Positions 8,652 to 17,435 of a DNA stretch of 64,000 nt are shown here, in pieces (position 1 is the stretch's first letter; each line of letters opens with the position of its first letter). The position numbers were made by a program, and so were the translations under genes. The notes beneath the pieces were generated by a model. It was given only the letters and a program-made list of their open reading frames with translations. It was not told the origin of the DNA and searched no databases. The DNA comes from Streptomyces sp. NBC_01341 (GTDB lineage Bacteria; Actinomycetota; Actinomycetes; Streptomycetales; Streptomycetaceae), in contig NZ_CP108364.1 of NCBI RefSeq assembly GCF_035946055.1, positions 7,254,001 through 7,318,000 of the forward strand. Direction: 5' to 3'.

Positions 8652-8911
8652 GGCGGGCTCACCGGCCTCGCGGAAGCAGAAATCGCGGTTCTAAACGGCT
8701 TTGAAGAGGGGCTCTAGTTCCTCCGTCCGCAGCCTGGTGGTCAGACGGGCAGGCCCAACTTTTTCTCGATTCCCGCGTCTTCTTGCACATCTCCCCGCGG
8801 TCTATTGCGTCCCTGTGTCTCTGTGAATACGCTTCCGTGTCATCGCCTTGCCTCGTCGGCATGAACGATCCAGTCGGCCGGCAGCCAGTTCGTCATAGCC
8901 GGAGGAAACAG

Positions 8912-10882
8912 ATGGGTGTTACACGTCGTGCGATCCTGCAAGCGGCCACTGCGGCAGGGGTCGTAGGTGCCGTGGGGCTGGGGCAGACCACACCGGCCTG
9001 CGCTGCCGTCGCGGCGAGTCCGCCCGGCGACGTGGTCGGCAAGGTGACCGTGGGGTACCAGGGATGGTTCGCCTGCGCCGGGGACAGCGCTCCGATCAAC
9101 GGCTGGTGGCATTGGGCCCAGAACTGGGGCCAGTTACCGTCCACGAGCAACAAGGCCATCGTCGCCTGGCCCGATGTGCGTGACTATCCGACCACCTACC
9201 GCACCGCCTTCAGTAACCTGGGCAACGGGCAGCCGGCTTCGCTGTTCTCCTCCTACGACCAGTCGACGGTCGACCTGCACTTCCGCTGGATGAGGGAGTA
9301 CGGAATCGACACCGCCGCTCTCCAGCGCTTCAACCCCACCGGAGGTGAGGGCCCGACCCGCGACGCAATGGCCGGCAAAGTGCGCAGCGCAGCCGAGTCC
9401 CAGGGCGTGAAGTTCTACATCATGTATGACGTCTCGGACTGGACGACCATGCAGAGCGACATCAAGGCCGACTGGACCGCCAAGATGCGATCCCACACGG
9501 CCTCGCCCGCCTACGCGAAGCAGAACGGCAAGCCGGTGGTCTGTATCTGGGGCTTCGGCTTCAACGACGCCCAGCGCCCCTTCGCTCCGGATCAGTGCCT
9601 TGATGTCATCAACTGGTTTAAATCACAGGGATGTTATGTGGTCGGCGGCGTCCCGACCTGGTGGCGGACGGGTGACAGGGACTCCCGGCCGGGGTTCTCT
9701 GGCGTCTACCACGCCTTCGACATGCTCTCGCCCTGGCTGGTCGGCCGTATCAGCAACGCGGGAGAAGCCGACCACTTCTACAACGTTGCGACCGTGCCCG
9801 ACCTTGCCGAGTGCGTCGCCCATGGCATCGACTACCAGCCGTGCGTGCTGCCCGGCGGCGTTACCGAACGCCAGCGCGCTCATGGTGACTTCATGTGGCG
9901 GCAGTTCTACAACATGGGCCGGGCCGGGGTGCCGAGCGTCTACATCTCCATGTTCGACGAGTACAACGAGGGCAACCAGATTGCCAAGACCGCCGAGTCC
10001 CAGGCCTCGGTACCGGCCGGTTCAGGCTTCCTTGCACTCGACGAGGACGGAATTGCCTGCTCCTCCGACTACTACCTGCGCCTGACGGGCGACGGCGGCC
10101 GGATGCTGAAGGGCCAGACCCCCCTCACCCCTCTCCGGCCCACCCTGCCGGTTCCCGGTGGCGACGCCGTACCGCCGACCGCCCCGGGGAACTTCCGGGT
10201 GACCGCAGTAGCCGATACCACCGTGGCGCTCGTCTGGACCGCCTCCACCGACAACGTGGGTGTGACGGGTTACCGCATCCGCCGGATCACCGACGGCGTG
10301 GCCACCCCGATCGGTACCGCCCCCGCGAACGTCACCGCGTTCACGGTCACCGGGCTCACCGCCTCGACCTCGTACACCTTCGACGTCCAGGCCGTGGACG
10401 CGGCGGGCACCGTCTCGCAGCCGTCGCCCCAGGTCAGCGTGACCACCAACGGCTCCGCCAACGTCAACCTGGCTCTGCACCGGCCGACGACTGCAAGCGG
10501 CTCCACCCAGTCCTACGGCCCGGGTAACGCGGTCGACGGCAGCCCGCACACATACTGGGAGAGTGCCAACAATGCCTTCCCCCAGTGGCTTGAGGTCGAC
10601 CTGGGCACCGCCACCGGCGCCCGCGACATCGTCCTGACCCTCCCCCCGGCCACCGCCTGGGCCACCCGCACCCAGACCATCACGGTCCAGGGCAGTATCA
10701 ACGGCACGTCCTATATCTCCCTGCTCGGCGCCTCCCCGTATATCTTCGACCCATCCACCGGGAACACCGCTACCCTGACCCTGCCCACCGGCGCGACTAC
10801 CCGTTACCTGCGCCTGATCTTCACCGTCAACACCGGCTGGCCGGCTGGCCAGCTCTCGGAGTTGCGGGTGTACGGCGCGTGA
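8912..10882 (+). CDS. secreted GH99/GH71-like glycoside hydrolase with FN3 and F5/8C domains
   Basis: 656 residues from the ATG at 8912, preceded by GGAGG at 8901. A TAT signal (TRRAILQAATAAG) opens the protein. The catalytic module (about 40-410) shows VGYQGWFACAGD, WWHWAQNWG, GIDTAALQRF, FYIMYDVSDW, CIWGFGFND and YISMFDEYNEGNQIAK, a pattern of GH99/GH71-like alpha/beta barrels. An FN3 domain follows (about 416-514: PGNFRVTAVADTTVALVWTA, TGYRIRR). A discoidin/F5-8C domain (about 514-656: NLALHRPTTASG, AVDGSPHTYWES, ending LSELRVYGA) probably binds sugar. It is likely an exported polysaccharide-degrading enzyme; the substrate cannot be told. Confidence 0.8.
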   Translation: MGVTRRAILQAATAAGVVGAVGLGQTTPACAAVAASPPGDVVGKVTVGYQGWFACAGDSAPINGWWHWAQNWGQLPSTSNKAIVAWPDVRDYPTTYRTAFSNLGNGQPASLFSSYDQSTVDLHFRWMREYGIDTAALQRFNPTGGEGPTRDAMAGKVRSAAESQGVKFYIMYDVSDWTTMQSDIKADWTAKMRSHTASPAYAKQNGKPVVCIWGFGFNDAQRPFAPDQCLDVINWFKSQGCYVVGGVPTWWRTGDRDSRPGFSGVYHAFDMLSPWLVGRISNAGEADHFYNVATVPDLAECVAHGIDYQPCVLPGGVTERQRAHGDFMWRQFYNMGRAGVPSVYISMFDEYNEGNQIAKTAESQASVPAGSGFLALDEDGIACSSDYYLRLTGDGGRMLKGQTPLTPLRPTLPVPGGDAVPPTAPGNFRVTAVADTTVALVWTASTDNVGVTGYRIRRITDGVATPIGTAPANVTAFTVTGLTASTSYTFDVQAVDAAGTVSQPSPQVSVTTNGSANVNLALHRPTTASGSTQSYGPGNAVDGSPHTYWESANNAFPQWLEVDLGTATGARDIVLTLPPATAWATRTQTITVQGSINGTSYISLLGASPYIFDPSTGNTATLTLPTGATTRYLRLIFTVNTGWPAGQLSELRVYGA

Positions 10883-11019
10883 TCGAACCTCGAGCGTAGG
10901 TGCCGCGACACAACCCGTTCCGGCCGTGCGTGACCGAACCCTCGCGGGGTGAAGTCTGGCGAGCACGTTCTCGGTCACCGGGCCGGTGAGCGCGATCGCC
11001 GTGGTCTTCGTTTCCGCAG

Positions 11020-11175
11020 GCTCTCGAGGACGCCGGCTTTCACCGCGTCCAGGGCCGTGGCGCGTACGCAGTGGTCTGTGGCGATGGCTACCACGTCGAC
11101 ATGGTCCACTCCGCGGGTGTGCAGCCAGTCGGTGAGGGAGGTCCCTTCTTCGTCGGTGTCTTCGAAGCCGGCCGG
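11020..11175 (-). pseudogene. nicotinamidase/isochorismatase (PncA-like) fragment
   Basis: The minus strand encodes FEDTDEEGTSLTDWLHTRG, then VDVVAIATDHCVRATALDAV. The ATDHCVRATA motif contains the catalytic cysteine of nicotinamidases. Both the N-terminal metal-binding part and the C-terminus are missing. The rest of 10883-11518 holds no other gene I can support. Confidence 0.6.
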
Positions 11176-11518
11176 GGTGCACGAGGGAGGGCAGGTCCTT
11201 CACCGGGGTGGGCACCATCACGCCACCGGCGGGGCCGGTCGTGGCGAGCAGGGGCACGGTGGCGAGCGCGGGCAGGCCGCGCCGCAGCAGGGAGATCATC
11301 ACGGGACGTGCAGCAGCCGCCTCCTGCCGGGCGGAGGGGGCGATGATGTTCCATCACCCGATCGCGGCACCGGTTCACCTGACGAAACGGATCACTGGCT
11401 CGGCCGGTCGCCAGGGGAGGGCCGCCGACCGTCTCGGCGGCCGGGCCGTGTTGTCCTTCCGCCGGCGTGGCCGTGCCGGGCCGGTGATCCTTCTACGGGC
11501 GTTCGGCCTGCTCCGCTG

Positions 11519-11896
11519 CTACTTCTCGATCGAGATGTCGGCAAAGTTGATGACGAAGGCGTCGGGGTCGTCGTCCTCGTCGAGGTGGTAACTGGCACTG
11601 GCGTAGGCGTCGGCGAGGCGGACGCGGCGGGAGGTGGGGGCCGCGGGGTCGCCGGCGATGAGAATGACGTCCTGGTGGGTGTCGGTGTTCTCGACGTCCT
11701 CGACCCAGGTGGTGGTGGCCGGGTTGCGGGTGTCGCCGCGAGTGAGGACGACGTTGCCCCACAGGGGTACCGGGGCCTTGGATCCGGAGGTGAGGAAGTA
11801 GTCGATGTCGGTTTCGGTGCCTGTGATGGTGAGCTTGGTGACGGAGTCGAGGGCTTCGGCCTGCTGGTTGCCGAGGTCGAGGTAGTACGCGTTCAT
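11519..11896 (-). CDS. single-domain protein resembling phage tail-tube (gp19)/Hcp fold
   Basis: 125 residues from the ATG at 11896 (GGAGAACCGGAC upstream on the coding strand). The order of elements suggests a tube-fold protein: PLWGNVVLTRGDTRN (about 44-58), then TTWVEDVEN, a QDVILIAGD strand, RRVRLADAYASASYHLDED and the closing VINFADISIEK. In gp19/Hcp proteins the corresponding elements are an LxRG strand, a helix Wxxxv, a regulatory strand, a xxLxxA strand and a final E/F-x-I-x-F strand. This match is by eye. It is the second gene of an operon, 28 bp after the PCuAC-like gene. No other phage or contractile-injection gene lies nearby. Confidence 0.5.
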   Translation of the reverse strand: MNAYYLDLGNQQAEALDSVTKLTITGTETDIDYFLTSGSKAPVPLWGNVVLTRGDTRNPATTTWVEDVENTDTHQDVILIAGDPAAPTSRRVRLADAYASASYHLDEDDDPDAFVINFADISIEK

Positions 11897-11924
11897 GTCC
11901 GGTTCTCCTGGTGGCGTCGGCGGG

Positions 11925-12323
11925 TCAGTACAGCTCGGGCGAGGTGCGGACAGGCATCCGGACCTTGAAGACGGTTCCGTTGTCCAGGAAGAAGATGGCC
12001 CGGGCGTTGTCACCCGGAGTGATCAAGCGGGTCGGCTTCTCCAGGATCAGGTGGAAGCTGCCCGGCGCGAGCGCGAACTCACCCTTGGCGGGAACGGCGA
12101 AGTCCGGGACTTTGACCATCCTGGAACCCTCGGAGTCGGTGACGGCCTGGTAGACCGAGATCCGCTTGTAGTCGGGGCTGGTGATCTTGGTGACCTTGAT
12201 GTCCTTGTCACCGGAGTTTCGCAGCCCGATGTAGCCGGCCGCGGGCAGCGCGTTGGGCAACCAGCGGACCCACGTGCTGTTCTGCGCGGCCGTGATATCG
12301 GTGGAGACGGGCGTCCTTGCCAT
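11925..12323 (-). CDS. PCu(A)C-like domain protein without signal peptide or full copper site
   Basis: 132 residues starting at 12323, preceded by GGAAGGAAG. The beta-sandwich pattern of PCu(A)C (PF04314) is clear: WVRWLPNALPAAGYIGLRN (about 18-36), RMVKVPDFAVPAKGEFALAPGSFHLIL (68-94 in parts) and FFLDNGTVFKVRMPV. The canonical H(xn)M(xn)HxM copper motif is incomplete: the first His is Tyr58, Met69 and His91 are kept, and the last Met is Ile93. There is no export signal or lipobox. It is therefore probably a cytoplasmic relative with another role, cotranscribed with the tube-like gene downstream. Confidence 0.65.
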   Translation of the reverse strand: MARTPVSTDITAAQNSTWVRWLPNALPAAGYIGLRNSGDKDIKVTKITSPDYKRISVYQAVTDSEGSRMVKVPDFAVPAKGEFALAPGSFHLILEKPTRLITPGDNARAIFFLDNGTVFKVRMPVRTSPELY

Positions 12324-12586
12324 CGATGCGACTTCCTTCCGTAGGGTCCCTCGACCCATCCGATGGCGACTTTAAGTGGTCACTCGATCGCACATGGTGA
12401 TGTGCGCGGAAGGTCATCCGATCCGGTGGAAGCCCCTCGCGATCATGATCGGCAGATCTGGTGGGACTCGCCGCCCCCGCCTCGCTCGCGGAGTCGGACC
12501 GTGCCGGCTCGGTGGCGCGGATCCCGGGTGCCGCCGCGCCCCGCGGACGGCGTTCCGCCCAGGCCGGGATGCCGGGTGTCAACTAA
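12324..12586. other. intergenic region, likely promoter of the PCuAC-like operon
   Basis: About 260 bp with no supported gene. It contains the start region of the minus-strand operon and borders the ISAzo13-type element, whose TAA target duplicate is at 12584-12586. The IS may therefore have displaced upstream control sequences. Confidence 0.4.
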
Positions 12587-14337
12587 GGGCTTGCCGGGAA
12601 TCAACACGTCGGTTTGATCTTGGTCGTGTCGAGGTCGAGGAACCTCGCGATGTCGACTGGTGTGCGGAATCGGGCGGTCGAGGCAGGGATGTGAATGCCG
12701 TGGGCTTTCAGGAGGGGGCGGACGTCTTTCGCTGCGCGACTGATGGTCATGGCGGTGGTGTTGAAGAGCTGCCCCAGGAGGTCCATGGTTGCGAGTTTTC
12801 GCAGGTGAAGCACGGTGACCAGGACCCGGTCGGCTGAGGTGAGCTTGGCCTTGGCACCGGTGCCGGGGGCCACCAGGCGCTCGTGGCCCCGGCGTGCGCG
12901 GAGCACTTGTTCGCGTTGGTCCTCTATCGCTGGTGTCAATGAGTCGATGAGTTCGCTGAGCTGTCGGCGGGCCATCCCGGTCAGTTCCGGGTCCTGGAGT
13001 GAATGCCGCGTGAGGTGAGTCGGTCTGCTCGCCAGGGCCTCGCCCGGTGTGCTGCTGGCGGTCGCCGTGTCCATCGGATGCTGGGGGTGGAGGGTGTAGT
13101 TCCAGTCGCCGTGGAAGCGATGGCGGTTGATGGGCAGGGCGGCGATCTCGTCGTCGCTGACGCGGATGCCGGTGGGGTACTCGCCGCTGTCGAGTTCGGC
13201 ATGCACGGTGAGACCGGTGCGGCTGGTGGTCGCGGCGATGGTCTGAATCATGACTTCGTGGCTGGTCAGGGGTCTGCCTCGCCAGTTCATGGTGATGTGG
13301 GAGAACAGCCGGTGCTCGATCTTGTTCCACTTAGAGGTTCCGGGCGGCAGATGACACACCGTGATTTCAAGGCCGGTCTCTGCAGCGAGGTCGGCGAGGT
13401 GGACCTTCCAGCCGCGGGTGCGGTAGCCGTTGGAGCCCCCGCCGTCAGCGGTGATCAGCAGCCGGCGGGCACGGGCATAGTCGTGTCGGCCGCGAGCCTG
13501 CCACCAGCGTCGGATCGAGGCGACGGCGAACGCAGCAGTGTCGTGATCGGTGCCGATGCTGACCCAGCCGGTGTTCGCTGCCATGTCATAGATCCCGTAC
13601 GGAATCGCCTTCTCGGCCTGGCCTGGGAAGTCGTGGGTCTTGACCCTGACGGGTTGCCCTGCGGGCTGCCATTCGTGCCCGGCGTTCTTGTAGTCGCCGA
13701 TCAGTTCCTTCTTCTTGCTGTCCACACTGATCACCGGGTCACCGGCGTCCCTGTGGTCTCGTGCCCGCTCGTTGAGGTAGCGGAACTGGGCATCCCTGTC
13801 GGGGTGCTGAGCACCCTCGATGGTCTTGGCGTTGGCCTGCAGACTGAAGCCTTCCTCCCGCAGCAGGCCGGCGACCGTGTCGGCGGAGACCCGATGGCCC
13901 TGCCGGGTCAGCTCCGCTGCCAGCTTCCGGGTCGACTTCGTCGTCCACCGCAGCGGCGACATCGGGTCGCCCCGCTCGTCGGGCTCGACCAACCCAAGCA
14001 AAGCCGGCCGCAGCCCGGGATCAAGGTCCGCTGCCCTCTTCCGGCCCCCACCAGGACGACGAACTCGCCCCAACAACACCTGACCAGACTCCAGTTCGGC
14101 CACTCCGCGCGAGACTGTGCCCTCCCGAACCCCGGCCGCGGCGGCAACGAGTCTGATCCCACCGTGCCCCAGCGACAGTGCTTCCGCCCCTATGGCCAGC
14201 CGACGCTGACGCTCATCGAGATACGGCAACAACACCTGGAACTTCGCCGCCAGGACATCCTCGGCCCCCTCCGGTCTCCCCATACCAGAACAACGAGGCC
14301 GACAGCTGGAAGCCACGACTTGATTCCCGGCAAGCCC
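12587..14337 (-). mobile_element. intact ISAzo13-family insertion sequence
   Basis: Perfect 18-bp terminal inverted repeats GGGCTTGCCGGGAATCAA (12587-12604 and, inverted, 14320-14337), flanked by TAA on both sides (12584-12586 and 14338-14340), consistent with a 3-bp target duplication. Length 1751 bp. The single open transposase frame and the unchanged ends make it the best-preserved IS in the left half of the window. Confidence 0.85.
12601..14283 (-). CDS. ISAzo13 family transposase
   Basis: 560 residues from the ATG at 14283 (MGRPEGAEDVLAAKFQVLLP); the frame extends 11 codons further upstream. Helical N-terminus with LDERQRRLAIGAEALSLGHGG. The catalytic domain contains ISVDSKKKELIGDY (first Asp), a long core with LLITADGGGSNGYR (second Asp) and HLPPGTSKWNKIEHRLFSHI (Glu), the ISAzo13 signature. 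The stop codon lies inside the inner end of the left inverted repeat. Nothing suggests inactivation. Confidence 0.85.
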   Translation of the reverse strand: MGRPEGAEDVLAAKFQVLLPYLDERQRRLAIGAEALSLGHGGIRLVAAAAGVREGTVSRGVAELESGQVLLGRVRRPGGGRKRAADLDPGLRPALLGLVEPDERGDPMSPLRWTTKSTRKLAAELTRQGHRVSADTVAGLLREEGFSLQANAKTIEGAQHPDRDAQFRYLNERARDHRDAGDPVISVDSKKKELIGDYKNAGHEWQPAGQPVRVKTHDFPGQAEKAIPYGIYDMAANTGWVSIGTDHDTAAFAVASIRRWWQARGRHDYARARRLLITADGGGSNGYRTRGWKVHLADLAAETGLEITVCHLPPGTSKWNKIEHRLFSHITMNWRGRPLTSHEVMIQTIAATTSRTGLTVHAELDSGEYPTGIRVSDDEIAALPINRHRFHGDWNYTLHPQHPMDTATASSTPGEALASRPTHLTRHSLQDPELTGMARRQLSELIDSLTPAIEDQREQVLRARRGHERLVAPGTGAKAKLTSADRVLVTVLHLRKLATMDLLGQLFNTTAMTISRAAKDVRPLLKAHGIHIPASTARFRTPVDIARFLDLDTTKIKPTC

Positions 14338-14412
14338 TAAGTGCGAACCTTAGCTATTTGTGCTGATTTAAGGGTTTATTATCTGTTGTCGGCCGTAGAG
14401 TGAGGTTGGATA

Positions 14413-14700
14413 TTGGCGCCGCTCGGATGGCCTGCGGCTTCTCTGGAAGGAACCTGCTCCCTGCTCCGTTCTTCGTTCCGCCGTCGCGTAGCCGGGCTGG
14501 TGGCGGCGTTCGCCGCTGCCGCTCTCCTGCCGATGGCGTCGGCCGCTCCGGCGAGCGCCGAAACGATCCAGGCGCACGTCTCCTACCTCAGCCAGGACGG
14601 CTGGGGCAACACGCAGTACGACGTCCGCTTCAACGCCACTGTCAGCCCGGAAGGCCCCAGCCGCTACACGATCGAGGGGGGAGCTGGACGCCTACTGCTC
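14413..14700 (+). pseudogene. truncated secreted protein
   Basis: Starts at a TTG (14413). A basic region RSSFRRR is followed by a hydrophobic core VAGLVAAFAAAALLPMA and an ASAETIQA cleavage site, then about 40 residues of mature protein (VSYLSQDGWGNTQYDVRF...). From about 14690 the sequence changes to unrelated DNA leading into IS5 transposase debris. The original 3' part is missing. The family is not recognised. Confidence 0.45.
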
Positions 14701-14779
14701 GTCCGGGACTGTGACCCGCCAGTCGGCCGCTTTCGGTTACCGCAACTGGAACGGGACCTGACACTACCTGAGCCGGAGG

Positions 14780-15215
14780 TGACACCGCCGTGAGATCGTC
14801 GTCGCCATCCGCTACGTAGTCGACAATGGAGTGAAGTGGTGGGCCCTGCCCGCTGACCACCCCGCGCCGGCAGGCGGCTTACTGCCACTTCGCCCGCTGG
14901 TACGCGTTGCCCCTCCGTGATGATCATGGTGACGCCCGCCGACTTAACCGACCGCGACGCGGCCCGCGAACTCCTCTGGCGCCAACGTTTCATGCAACCC
15001 CAGGTCACCCAGATCTGGGCCGACTCCGCATGCGCCGGCCAGCCCATCAACGGGTCCGACGACTTCCTGAACATGACCTTGAACATGGTGTCCGCCCCGC
15101 GGGGCGAGGGGCTTCGCCGTCCTGTCCCGTCGGCTGCAAAGCCGAACGCAACCTCGGCTGGATCATGAAATCCCGCCGCAACGTCCGCGAACGACTGCCT
15201 CAGCATTCAGGAGCG
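14780..15215 (+). pseudogene. IS5 family transposase remnant
   Basis: Fragments in several frames: EIVVAIRYVVDNGVKWWALP near 14795, then MIMVTPADLTDRDAARELLW (14917 on) through QVTQIWADSACAGQ, and RNVRERLPQHSGA at the end. The middle of the catalytic domain is deleted and the frames do not join. Not functional. Confidence 0.7.
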
Positions 15216-15820
15216 TAGGGTCCGTCTTCGCCGCGCCGTAGAACGCGTGCAGCCAAGGTCTCAAGGGGACAGGTTCAGTGGGCGTCGGGAGGCGATGTGT
15301 TCGTCGAAGGCAATCTGGGCTTGCCCCGATCTCGCGTACGGACGGCGCCGCGTCCGTGCCGCTCGAAGCGGCCCGGATGGTGTCGGCAAGGAAGCAGGCA
15401 TAGCCCCGTTCGGCGCGAGTCGGCACGGCGGGGAAAGCGTGCCGAAAGCAGGCCGGTGACCGAGCCATTCCCGTCCGCTGCCACCGGGTTCGGAGGTCCC
15501 GGTCGTACTGCGTCCCGCCACGGGGATTGGGGCCTGTCCGCATGCCGGCGCAGACTGGGAACCGTCTGGCGAACAGCCCGAGCACCCGATCAAGTTCAGT
15601 GGACGTCGATGAAGCCAGTCATGCTACTTCGCAGGGCGATGCTGTCGACCGGGCATGAATCGCCTTCCCCGCAGTCTGGCCGTACGCCCGTTCGCGAGGG
15701 GCTGACAGGTGATGCCGCCCGTGCATTTTCGCCGGGCTCGGTAGCAGTGAGGTTGGCGGGCTCTTCAAAGAGCGGGCACGCTTCCACACAGGTTGAGCCA
15801 CGGGCCAAGCCTCGTGGTGA
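15216..15820. other. gene-free stretch with an IS-end-like motif at its left edge
   Basis: TAGGGTCCGTCTTC at about 15215-15228 repeats the first 12 or so bases of the left end of element 1 (7307), reading into this region, so it may be the end of a decayed related element. The remaining open frames have no recognisable domain and atypical composition. I call no gene here. Confidence 0.3.
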
Positions 15821-15988
15821 GCCACCGTCCCGGAAGATCAGGTCCGGGTCTGGTGGAGTGATTCAAGCACCGCAACGGCGCGCGTCGCTATCCGGATAAG
15901 CGAGGAGAAAGCGAAGGTTGCAGCGGTTACCTCCGCAGAGTCCGGCCTGCCGCTGGACATCGATACGATCGCAGAGATTGGGGCATGG

Positions 15989-16213
15989 ATGTCGCTCCCG
16001 ATGGACCCCTTTTTGGAACGACTTTCTTCGGAGAATCGGAACTGGGTTGAGAATCTTCCTGAGGAACAGCAAGCGCAGCTGTTGAGTGCCTGGCAGGAAG
16101 AGGGGGGACAGTCGGCGGGTTTGAATCCGCAGACCGCTCCATCCTATGAAAATGCCGATGCACTGATTTCTGAATACAGGCATGGGCGCAGGGAGTTTCG
16201 CCACAACTCGTAA
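15989..16213 (+). CDS. small hypothetical protein, possibly 5'-truncated
   Basis: 74 residues from the ATG at 15989 (MSLPMDPFLERLSSENRNWV), rich in Gln, Glu and Asn, with AT content higher than its neighbours. The frame is open upstream to 15821 with coding-like sequence (ISEEKAKVAAVTSAESGLPL, IDTIAEIGAW) but without a start codon. The visible ORF is probably the end of a longer protein whose N-terminus was lost. Family not recognised. Confidence 0.4.
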   Translation: MSLPMDPFLERLSSENRNWVENLPEEQQAQLLSAWQEEGGQSAGLNPQTAPSYENADALISEYRHGRREFRHNS

Positions 16214-16778
16214 CTATGAAACACCGCGGGGCGGCATCGGCCTGAATCAAGCCGGAATTTCGGCGATGGGTAGCACTCAGCCTTTTCCATATTGATCAGG
16301 TGGCGAGTTCGAGGACGACAACGGCACGGACGACGGGGGGTGAACCTCTTGCGGTCGTGGCGGCCGCCGCCCTGCCTTGCGTACTTCGGGCAGGTCGAAC
16401 TGCTTGGCCACACCCGTACGCCCTGGACGGGCCCGCACTACGATGCGCCATGCAGTCGGGGCGGACCCGGAGGTCGGGCAGGGGCATGCCCTTGCGGGCC
16501 CGAGGGCGCGCGGCGACCGCTCAGCACCTGCAGGCGGAGTGGCGCACGGGGGCCAGGGTTGGCTGGGCTCGCCGTGGATGGCGAGGGCCGGTCCCCTTGA
16601 TCGCGGTACGACCGGCACGGTCACGGCCCCCGTGTTCGGGTGAGCCGCATGCAAGGCTGCGCCCCCCCAGAGGAAGCCACCCGGACAAGGGGGTGCGGGG
16701 CGCCCGCGATGTCCCGCACATCCTTGGCACCCGATGTCAGGAAAGGCCTTCGGGGATGGGGGTGCGGTAGACCCGCCG
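16214..16778. other. no supported gene
   Basis: About 560 bp. Several overlapping open frames exist on both strands, as expected at this GC content, but none shows a domain, a convincing start or coding-like composition. No hairpin or repeat stands out. Confidence 0.4.
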
Positions 16779-17303
16779 TCATTGGGAGCGGTGACCCGCG
16801 ATCCACTCTGTCAGAGAGAGCAGGGTGGTCTCCGCACTGGTGGCCATGTGGTCCCGGAGGGCATGGAGCTCCTCGGGCGTTTCGCCCAGAACGGGGTCGG
16901 TGCGCAGCAGTTGCCAGCTCTGCTGGACGATGCTGCCGGTGCCTTGTTTGGAGAAGTGCCAGGCCCAGCGAACGATGCCGTGCTCGGCTCCGCCGACGAC
17001 GAAGGCGAACACGGAACCCGGATCGGCCTGCACCACTTCGGAGTGAGTGATCCATTCGCGCCCGTCGCGGCGGTTGCGGCCGTTGAAGCGAGCGCCGACC
17101 CATGGTCCGTCTCCCGGCTCGTAGATCACTGCTCTGGCGCTCGGGCTCCACGTCTCGATCAATGACACGTCGCTGATGAGTGGATACACGGAGGCCGGCA
17201 GCAAGTCGACCCAGCACCGCCTGGTGAAGGAGAAGGGCGTCAGATCAAGGCCGACCAGTGAATTCCGTGGGCCGGGGGCAGCGCTCTGTGTTGTGTTGTT
17301 CAT
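16779..17303 (-). CDS. SRPBCC family protein
   Basis: 174 residues from the ATG at 17303 (GAGAGCC upstream). Typical elements are PFSFTRRCWVDLLPASVYPL at the front, VSLIETWSP, a WVGARFNGRNRRDGREW strand pair and a long C-terminal helix (LHALRDHMATSAETTLLSLTEWI). It is likely a ligand-binding START-like protein. It is divergent from the HTH regulator at 17436, with about 130 bp between, so that regulator may control it. Confidence 0.75.
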   Translation of the reverse strand: MNNTTQSAAPGPRNSLVGLDLTPFSFTRRCWVDLLPASVYPLISDVSLIETWSPSARAVIYEPGDGPWVGARFNGRNRRDGREWITHSEVVQADPGSVFAFVVGGAEHGIVRWAWHFSKQGTGSIVQQSWQLLRTDPVLGETPEELHALRDHMATSAETTLLSLTEWIAGHRSQ

Positions 17304-17435
17304 CGGCTCTCCCGAAGAGACGGTATAGGGGCAGACGGCCCATCGTGGGGGACGGTACGGAGAGCAGCCAGACCCTACGGATCCGCACCCCAGCAGGGTG
17401 AGGCGGGGCTCGGTGGCGCTGCGCATACTCGTTCC

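Larger units (their letters stand above)
7307..8713 (-). mobile_element. IS5-type element carrying a DUF6193 passenger gene (element 1)
   Basis: 1407 bp between CTAG repeats at 7303-7306 and 8714-8717. Ends read inward: GGTCCGTCTTCAAACGG (left) and AGCCCCTCTTCAAAGCCG (right), about 11 of 14 terminal matches. It contains a broken transposase on the minus strand and an intact divergent DUF6193 gene. The independent 450-bp copy at 4231-4680 has the same two ends, which supports the passenger gene being inside the transposing unit rather than beside it. A GGGCCCTTTCGG stretch near 8225-8237 might be a relic of an ancestral, passenger-free right end. Confidence 0.8.

Noticed and set aside
10022..11302. 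A 426-codon open frame on the minus strand overlapping the GH99-like gene
   Set aside because: It is antisense to clear FN3 and discoidin domains, is low in complexity and has no domain. Only the short PncA-like piece further right, in part of this area, is supported.
13003..14340. A 445-codon plus-strand frame
   Set aside because: It is fully antisense to the intact ISAzo13 transposase with DDE motifs; long antisense frames are expected at this GC content.
15216..15820. A complete IS starting at the GGTCCGTCTTC motif
   Set aside because: Only one end is visible; no transposase motif or matching inverted end was found to the right.
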